DNA of 64,000 nucleotides from Hyaloperonospora brassicae (lineage: Eukaryota; Oomycota; Peronosporomycetes; Peronosporales; Peronosporaceae), in NCBI GenBank assembly GCA_947650285.1, contig CANTFL010000003.1, forward strand, positions 248,001-312,000. The letters are read 5' to 3'. Of the stretch, positions 57,359 through 64,000 are shown piece by piece. Both the position numbers and the translations under genes were made by a program. The notes beneath the pieces were generated by a model, which worked only from the letters and a program-made list of their open reading frames with translations, was not told the origin of the DNA and ran no database searches. Every line of letters starts with the position of its first letter. Positions within the stretch are counted from its first letter, which is position 1.

Positions 57359-58870
57359 GCAAATTGTGAGTGACGGCGAAGATGTTTGGATGAAACTTGT
57401 GGTCGCGATGTCAACACAAAACGTTTGTATGAGGCCGCTGCAATATGTTGAGTTACCATAAGAAGACACGGGCATGTTTGACGTCGCTACAGCTATTGTG
57501 ATCAATTGTGTGTCTTGGTATAGACGGTCGCCTTGTGTTGAATACAGGAAACGGATCGACAGCGACCAACCTTATACGTGGGAATGTGTGAGGTAAGTTG
57601 CGCCACTTATAGACGCATCCGACGGCCATCACATTCCTCGATGTATATCGAAGTCGAAGAGCAAGCTGTCCTGTCGTCCATCTCTGGGCGGTTTAAGACA
57701 GTGTATTGCAACTGCCAACTACAAGCTTCGCGTCTGCTTTGTCTCATATATACACGACCACTGCCAATCAGTACTTTGGGAAAACGGTTCACGCCAGTAC
57801 ATCCTCTAGCTCGGATTCAGCGCGGAGCAATGTTTTGAAATCAGCGACCACAGTCTTACCAACATTGCTGGTATACAGCCCGTCATCAGCTTACCCTCAC
57901 TTCCAAGAGACTGCTTTGTTCATGAGCGATTTCGTGCATTGGCAACTCAACATATATGATGTGTCGATGGTAATGGCAAACACAAAGTTGAATAGCTAAA
58001 GGCGCAGTACAGACACTCGATTTGTCCAGCAACAAACTGCAGCATCGAGCCAGGTGAAGATAATATGCTACTCTTGGTAGGCTGGATGTAAAAGCCAGAT
58101 CGATCTCTTGCTGGCCGACAATATCGAATAAGCGCACGGAAAATCGACCAGTACTGTGCAAGAATAGAGTGCAGTCGTCCACGATCGCAGAACTGGGTGA
58201 CTGCGTTTGGAAATACAATGAGCACTTTGCAGTCTATGTATCTAAGGTAAGAAGTGGTATGTGTGCGTTGTCATGGAAAGGGCGTCGTGCTGATACACGG
58301 TGCGGATTGATGTGGAAGATTTTACAAACGTTGCTGTTTACGCGATTTTGAAATGGTTACAGGGTTAGCGCCGCAGAAATTTCATACCCAGTATTGACTG
58401 CTAATTCACGACACGTAATCTGTAATTAAATGGCCATCTCGTAGTCGAACATGTCACTTATCTACGTTTTCATTGATGCGTTTGGAACGAGTGTAAAGCA
58501 GGTGATCAGGCTCGCTGATGTGACGATGGGTGCACTAAATATCTTGTCGTCAGTCCTATACATGTGTGCATCACATAGATTGTCACGTTGTTTCTTTTCG
58601 ATCATCTCGTGTCGATGTTTCCTCTCTTGATCGGCATGCATATGGATCACTTTCCAGCAACGCAAACATGCTTTTTGTACATCTTGATGGGAACGCGTCT
58701 AGCTGTCAATACTTGACCGATGTCGTTGGTCGGGCGTACAACCATTGATTGATACCTTGTAAAGAACGCACCATTTTGCCATTGAGATGACCTATCGTGC
58801 AGATCGGCCCAGCATGTTTGTATCATTCAGCGCGTTTAGCTTTGTACGCTTGCATCTATAAATGTTATAA
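57359..58870. other. Interval without a recognised gene
   Basis: Two overlapping minus-strand frames of 92 and 110 codons at 57886-58225 look protein-like but match no family I know, and no splice pattern was resolved. Confidence 0.4.
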
Positions 58871-58874
58871 CAAT

Positions 58875-59040
58875 ACTTCGTCACGACAGTGACTTACTAC
58901 TCTAAGTCCATGTTGTCGGTAGCCTCTTTTTCTTATCCCATGCATGGTCCTTGTCCTGAGTTCGATACGAAGAGTATCAAATTGTGCCGAGGCACTTGCA
59001 AGGGTGACATCAGCACTTATTCCATTAATCGGACTGCAAA
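58875..59040 (+). repeat. Dispersed repeat, copy 1
   Basis: About 155 bp closely matching 61166-61324. Shared blocks include CGTCACGACAGTGACTT, then GAGTTCGATACGAAGAGTAT, then GTGCCGAGGCACTTGCAAG, then GACATCAGCACTTATT. Each block itself contains a small hairpin, such as GTCAC-GACA-GTGAC. Confidence 0.9.
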
Positions 59041-59674
59041 TCAGCTTCAATTGGCTTACGTCGTCATTTCGCACACGAATTGATGTCTCATGTCAATCAG
59101 GTTGGTACACTAGTATATCTCGAGATTAGTAGGCCAGAGCAATGGAGCGCAAGCAGTTCTCCTGTACCAGAGCTGCCTCGTTTTCATATCTCATTAAGTT
59201 TGCACAGAAACTTCTTGATCCAACCAGTCTTCTGTAAACTTTTTGGCAACGCCATGCCCCTACTCCCTAATATATTGGTATAGTTATTCAGGATCTCTGA
59301 ACCGTCTAGATAACGTATCTGTCTTTCAAGATGAATGCATAGCCACGAACTTCATCGGCTACAATGTCGCCAGCCGCTGGGCTACATCATAGTAGCCGTG
59401 TAATGTCGTCTTCATCTATCGCTTGAAATGCATACCTATGCTTCTTTGTGCCCTTGATGTACGGACAAGCACCTCTGAATGCCTGACAATGTTGGCTTGT
59501 TAGCTTGAACAAATGCACTTGTGCACAGTTGAGTAGAAGTAGAAGTAAGGTATATTTAATAGTAATACTTCGATCGTTAATACTTCAATATATGCCTGCA
59601 CTGCAACTTGACCATATTCATCCCAAACGCCGTTACGTATTGCATCCGTATCATACTGCTCCAACGTCCATCTT

Positions 59675-59788
59675 GTCACCTCGTCGCTTTACCTGTCGAT
59701 CCTCGTCTCTCCCTGTCCCGACGGTCAAATTGTCACCTCGTCGCTTCACCTGTCGATGCCCGTCTCTCCCTGTCCCATATGACAAGCT
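59675..59788 (+). repeat. 57-bp tandem duplication
   Basis: Two adjacent copies, 59675-59731 and 59732-59788, each beginning GTCACCTCGTCGCTT and containing CGTCTCTCCCTGTCCC, with a few substitutions. Confidence 0.9.
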
Positions 59789-59849
59789 GTTGAACAACCC
59801 GACAACCAGGTAATACCGTAACATGCTACAGCCCTTGACCATAGTGACA

Positions 59850-61160
59850 TGAAAACCTATCTTGCACAGTCGATTCTAGCAGAATGTGCCGAGCAAAAGT
59901 CTGCAGCACTTTAACCTAGCTGTTCTACAGTAATTGATCGCCCACAATAGATTGCTTGGGCGTGTTGCGGTGTCCCAGTGACAAACCTTGGATGCGAGAG
60001 AGTCAGTTTTTTGACCAGTTGGCGTGGTAGAGAGGCAACGAGTAGTTAAAGGAAAAGGAAGAATGAAAACACTCTAAAGTCGTCGGTAAGTTGTGGCTGG
60101 GTGTTTAAGAAACAGTTACGATGTTCAACGAGTTTCTTTTTTACGCAACTTTGGGGTGTTGGAATGTGGCGACATAGTCAGAATAGTCATACACGGTGGC
60201 ACGCCGGGTCCGTCCAAGAATACTAGGTGACACAAGATTATGGAGACAAAAACGAAAAGATAAAACAAGGCGACAATAGATCGTGGCTAAATATGTATAA
60301 TTAAAAAAATCAGGCATATTCAGCTTAAGCTTTCGCGACGCTACGCACATAACATACTTTGTTCGAGACCTGACGGATGCGGCGACCTGATGGAATTGCT
60401 GTTGTCCAGGGAAAAGTTGGTCTGTCGCATCAATCCCATTGTAGCCTGACGTTTTCGTCGGTTTTATACCAAGAAAAAGGCTCACCCATTTTTGCCATCT
60501 CGAAACGTTCGTTAGGTGTATGATTGGTGTACTTCAGCACTGTCGCTGCTGTTGGTGAGATCAAGGTTATTAACACATTTTTGCCACGCAAATCGTGGTG
60601 GTTGAGATTTTCTATTTTCATGGTTATGTTAACGATGTGCTAGATCACGGTATTTCTTAAACCATGCCATGAGTGCCGGTGGGCGGCCCGGGGGCTGACC
60701 GTGAATAAGGCCAGAAAAGATTGGCACTCCTGTTGGTTCGCGCTCCAGCCACAATGCATGAATAAAGCATGGCACCAGCTGGCGCGGTCGCTACTGTGCG
60801 ATGCTCTCGCTTCGCGACCGCACTCAGGTGGCAGACACAGGTGGTCCAATAACTTGTTGTGATCCCACGGATATCGATGGATGCCGCGCGATAGACAGAA
60901 TCATTTCTATCCGTCCACTGCTTCGCTTGGCATATCGTGGCAAGGATGTTCTAGATTCGTTTTCACACGCGTTCTGCCTCCAACACAACGTCCTGGAATC
61001 GCTCCTTTAAAGTCTCTGTACGGTGCGTCGGTATATTGTGGACGTGTATGCTTGCACAAGCTACCTTGAATTGTTGAGTACGCTGGCAGGACGCTCGTTT
61101 CCCTGTCCAATGCGAGAACAGTTTGGTTCAAAGCGTCCCGGCGCAAGGCCAGACCCACAA
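59850..61160. other. Interval without a recognised gene
   Basis: Frames are below 115 codons and no motif is seen. The segment near 60680-60800 is GC-richer and may be repeat-derived. Confidence 0.45.
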
Positions 61161-61165
61161 TATAT

Positions 61166-61324
61166 CGTCACGACAGTGACTTGCTACGTTACTTTCATGT
61201 TGTTGGTATCCTCTTTTCTTATCCCACGCATGGTTCTGGTCCTGAGTTCGATACGAAGAGTATCAAATTGTGCCGAGGCACTTGCAAGTGTGACATCAGC
61301 ACTTATTTCTTTAATCGAACTGCA
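61166..61324 (+). repeat. Dispersed repeat, copy 2, leading into hairpin array
   Basis: The second copy of the 155-bp repeat seen at 58875-59040. It runs directly into the hairpin array that starts at 61331, which suggests both belong to one larger element. Confidence 0.9.
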
Positions 61325-61330
61325 TATAGC

Positions 61331-61910
61331 GGAGCTACACAGCTCCTTAAGTCAGAGGAAGACTTTAACTCTCAACGAGCAACTTTAGTTCAAAGAACCC
61401 GACTCAATGAGTCAACAGCTCAGAGAGCTAAGGTTTGGTTCAAAGAACCCGACTCAAAAAGTCAAAAGGCTCAGAGATCTTACGGTCCCTGTTCCAGGGG
61501 GACCAAACGATTCAGAGAATCGACGCACAGAGTGCATGAGGAGTAGCTGCCTTAACAAGGCGTTGCTATCTCCTCAATGATCACAAGACGCCTCAAAGAG
61601 GCACGTGTCTATCGGATAAAAATGGGAAATGAACATCATTCCTTCTTTTAATCTAAAAGAACACCTTTTAACAACGTAATTAACCTACTCGCTAATGTCC
61701 TAAATAAACCTCTCAAAAGATCTCGTAATCAATGGCTGACAGACATCAGTCTTCAACATTTGATACTGTGTTCTTATACTATTTTAAAAAAGGGAACCCA
61801 TCCCTTGTGTACACCACACCTATTGTCGACTACCAGTCGACATGTAACCCCGTTACATGTGATCCAAAAAGGCTTTGGTTGGGTTATGGCGCATGATTGG
61901 TGTTTAACCC
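61331..61910. repeat. Array of short hairpins with three-base loops
   Basis: At least fourteen inverted repeats follow one another. Clear ones are GGAGCT at 61331, GTTC-AAA-GAAC at 61388, GACTC-AAT-GAGTC at 61401, AGCTC-AGA-GAGCT at 61417, GGTTC-AAA-GAACC at 61437, CCCTG-TTC-CAGGG at 61487 and CGATTC-AGA-GAATCG at 61508. Then come GCAC-AGA-GTGC at 61525, GCCTT-AAC-AAGGC at 61549 inside a ten-pair outer stem with one bulge (61538-61575), GCCTC-AAA-GAGGC at 61590, TTCTTTTA-ATC-TAAAAGAA at 61643, TGTCGACT-ACC-AGTCGACA at 61824 and ACATGTAAC-CCC-GTTACATGT at 61840. A 50-bp direct repeat at about 61388-61487 covers some of them. Function unknown. Confidence 0.85.
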
Positions 61911-62457
61911 TGTATTGATGGTGACACATGTAAGCGTGCACTGGAACTACGCCTTGACAACGGAGCGTAGTGAGTTCTCACGTGCTTGCGTCTAGTGTTA
62001 CAGAGCTTTTGCTACATTGTCTTTTATACCGGTAGTCCCCGACGAAACAACTTTCATTTGCAATCGAGGTAAAGATCAAAGATGCAGTGTATTATTTGCT
62101 GTTGCATGCAGGTGACTGACTAATGGGAGAAATTAATATGAGGGTCCGGGACGTCTGTGTAGTGCTTCAACGCGCAAAAGGCGGGTAGCAAGTCAAAAGT
62201 CAATTATTTTACCTGTGTGTGTTGGTTCTCGCTCGTGCTAGGAGACTAGTTAGACCTTTTGTTAATAGAACACAACGCTGCGTACTTCCGACGTCACGTA
62301 CACATGGCGTGAGGAAGCGGGAGGAAGTAAACAGAACTCCAGGGCTTTTATTAGGGGGGAAGGTAGAATTGTATTTACTGAAGTTATGTTTTGTTAATAA
62401 ACCATCTTTGTCTTGATTTAATTATATCAAACATCAATCTCCTATGTAAGTTTCTTG
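61911..62457. other. Repeat-derived DNA between hairpin blocks
   Basis: It contains ACTACGC / GCGTAGT arms (61946-61952 and 61965-61971) and a compound stem CTTCC..CACG / CGTG.GGAAG near 62285-62318. No gene is seen. Confidence 0.5.
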
Positions 62458-62526
62458 CCACCACCCATTGCTCGCGTCCAGCAGCGATTGGTGGTTCATC
62501 TGATTGATGTACCGTGTACATCAACC
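62458..62526 (+). repeat. Dispersed CACCACTCATTGCGCGC repeat, copy B
   Basis: Matches copies at 12531 and 63644 and ends in the hairpin TTGATGTAC-CGT-GTACATCAA. Compared with copy C the arm sequences differ but remain complementary. Confidence 0.7.
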
Positions 62527-63445
62527 ATGAAGTGGAGCACCCTAAGAATATTATCCTCGGGGGTAACATTTCGTCACCATCACCTCGTCTCTAGTGATGT
62601 TGATTAAATATGGTCTTATTAGAGGATATTTGAAAATTGAAACGTTCGAAATAATTTTATGTAATGGGATCTCTCCGTTACACAAATGCAATTGTTTAGC
62701 AAAAAGTAGTCTACGGACATGCTCATCATACAACACTATGCTGAGACAACTTATACGGGTCGTGATTTTTGTTAAGCCTGCGGTTCGTATGTGCTCCAAG
62801 CGATGTTTGGTTCGAAAAATATTTTAAATACTATTTCCAATTCAAATTTATTGAAAGCTTAAAGAGCTGTGATTTTACCGTTTTTTCGTATTTTGTAAGC
62901 TTTTAATTATTCGATTGGGCTAGATAATGTCTAGATGTCGAGCGATGCTGCATGCCGACGGACACATGCGACAACCTCTACACGGCATTATACAATCGAG
63001 AAGCAGTCCACGCCCGCAGCACGAATGAACGCATGATTTTACCCATAACTTGTACGTGCACGACCATCACGGAAGAAATATTGATGCGCCACCAATCAGG
63101 ATGTCGTTAATGAATGACCTAACCTTTCCGTCAGCGGTCTTCTCGCTGCATCGATAGGCCATCATTACGTTGAAAACCCTGCTGGTTATTTTTACAATCG
63201 ATATCAACCGAATCCATCGTCAGTTGCAGATCGATAAACGCACGAGGCGCTAGAGTGCGCATGCTTTTTGTTGCTCGCTGTCACCTTTTTCGATTTGCAA
63301 AGGAAACACGAGAGCGTAAATTTCATTCCTTGACAATCAAGTCATTGTTACTGATTCAAACAAACGGAATGAATAGTACAATAGTCTATTTACGTGCTCG
63401 TAGTACAATGCAGAAGCGCGGAGACGAGATAGACACAAGATGACC
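62527..63445. other. AT-rich interval without a recognised gene
   Basis: Frames are at most 82 codons and have no motif. Confidence 0.55.
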
Positions 63446-63452
63446 TTGTATT

Positions 63453-63874
63453 GGGGCACACCCTTGCGTAAACTTAACGCAAGGGTATCGGTGCCCCGCC
63501 AGACGTACGCGAGGCGAAAGAGGAAGCGTAGGATAAGGAGAAAGTAAAACTGTTGTATTAATATAATTAAGTCTTTTTGCTACTTTCTCTTTGTTTAACC
63601 TGACTTAATTATGCTAATATAACTAAGTGTATGGTGACGTCTCGTCACCACTCATTGCGCGCGTCCTGCGGTGATTGGAGGGTTGATATCCACACGATAT
63701 CAACCAATGAGCAGACCCTTCGGTCGCTTCACCAATATCACCATGATCGGTGACATTGTTCAAAGAATATTCACTTAATATTCTTTGCTGTCACTTTCTT
63801 CAAAGTGACACTTCCATGTAACGGGCTGCCCCGTTACATAACCCCCCTTAACTGATAGTCACCGTGTGACTATC
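63453..63874. repeat. Second array of hairpins
   Basis: It starts with an interrupted stem, GGGGCAC ACCCTTGCGT / ACGCAAGGGT atcg GTGCCCC (63453-63497). Interleaved arms follow at 63538-63619, then TGGTGACG-TCT-CGTCACCA near 63633-63651 and GGTTGATATC-CACAC-GATATCAACC near 63681-63705. The rest are CAAAGAATATT-CACTT-AATATTCTTTG (63761-63787), TGTCACTTT-CTTC-AAAGTGACA (63789-63810), ATGTAACGGG-CTGC-CCCGTTACAT (63816-63839) and GATAGTCAC-CGT-GTGACTATC (63854-63874). The last four follow each other with only 1-14 bp between them. Confidence 0.9.
63644..63706 (+). repeat. Dispersed CACCACTCATTGCGCGC repeat, copy C
   Basis: Shares its left block with copies A and B and ends in the GGTTGATATC / GATATCAACC hairpin. 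It lies inside the second hairpin array. Confidence 0.75.
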
Positions 63875-64000
63875 GAAAATTATGGCGGCCACCCGTTGGG
63901 CGCTATTGGGACAGGGAGCACTTGTTGGTTCAGTTCCGTTCATAACTCAACCTGATCTCGCATAGTTAACATGTCTATGCGGGGTGACTCAGGGCACACA

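Noticed and set aside
61331..61910. CRISPR array
   Set aside because: Inverted repeats are of varying sequence without constant direct repeats and spacers, and the genome is eukaryotic.

Overview
The window looks like nuclear DNA of an oomycete, most likely a Peronosporales species (Phytophthora or a downy mildew). Short GT-AG introns of about 60-90 bp can be placed by joining homologous blocks. Compact gene islands sit in AT-rich, repeat-laden DNA. There are secreted jacalin-type proteins, a decayed RXLR-like leader, and a fossil LINE. This placement is inference from gene content; no rRNA, tRNA, CRISPR array or prokaryotic operon was seen.

Layout. 1-13.6 kb: AT-rich DNA around a decayed plus-strand LINE (about 1.36-9.15 kb). 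13.7-17.5 kb: a three-exon membrane-protein gene converging on an intact CWF19L2-type splicing gene. 17.5-22.7 kb: gene-poor DNA with a relic effector-like leader and repeats. 23.0-36.6 kb: two secreted jacalin-domain paralogues facing inward, flanking COP9 signalosome subunit 1 (CSN1, minus) and a five-exon glomulin gene (plus). 36.6-44.6 kb: a GC-rich patch, degenerate tandem repeats and unresolved gene-like fragments. 44.6-57.4 kb: the best gene island, with an active-type RHBDD1-like rhomboid (minus, seven exons), sphingosine-1-phosphate lyase (plus), a histidine-phosphatase family protein (plus), a second seven-exon rhomboid lacking the catalytic histidine (minus), and a seven-exon gene joining BAR-like, F-box and TBC RabGAP domains (plus). 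57.4-64 kb: no recognised gene, but repeats and two dense arrays of short, mostly perfect hairpins.

Functional themes. CSN1 and glomulin both control cullin-RING ubiquitin ligases and are divergently arranged. The rhomboids, S1P lyase and BAR/TBC protein are all membrane- or trafficking-related, but no shared pathway is shown. The least explained signals are the hairpin arrays at 61.33-61.91 kb and 63.45-63.87 kb. In the first, many stems are closed by three-base loops (AGA, AAA, AAC, ACC, CCC). A hairpin in a related dispersed repeat keeps its pairing although its arms differ.

Limits: all exon joins were worked out by eye from reading frame and homology. Domain names rest on recognised motifs, not database searches.
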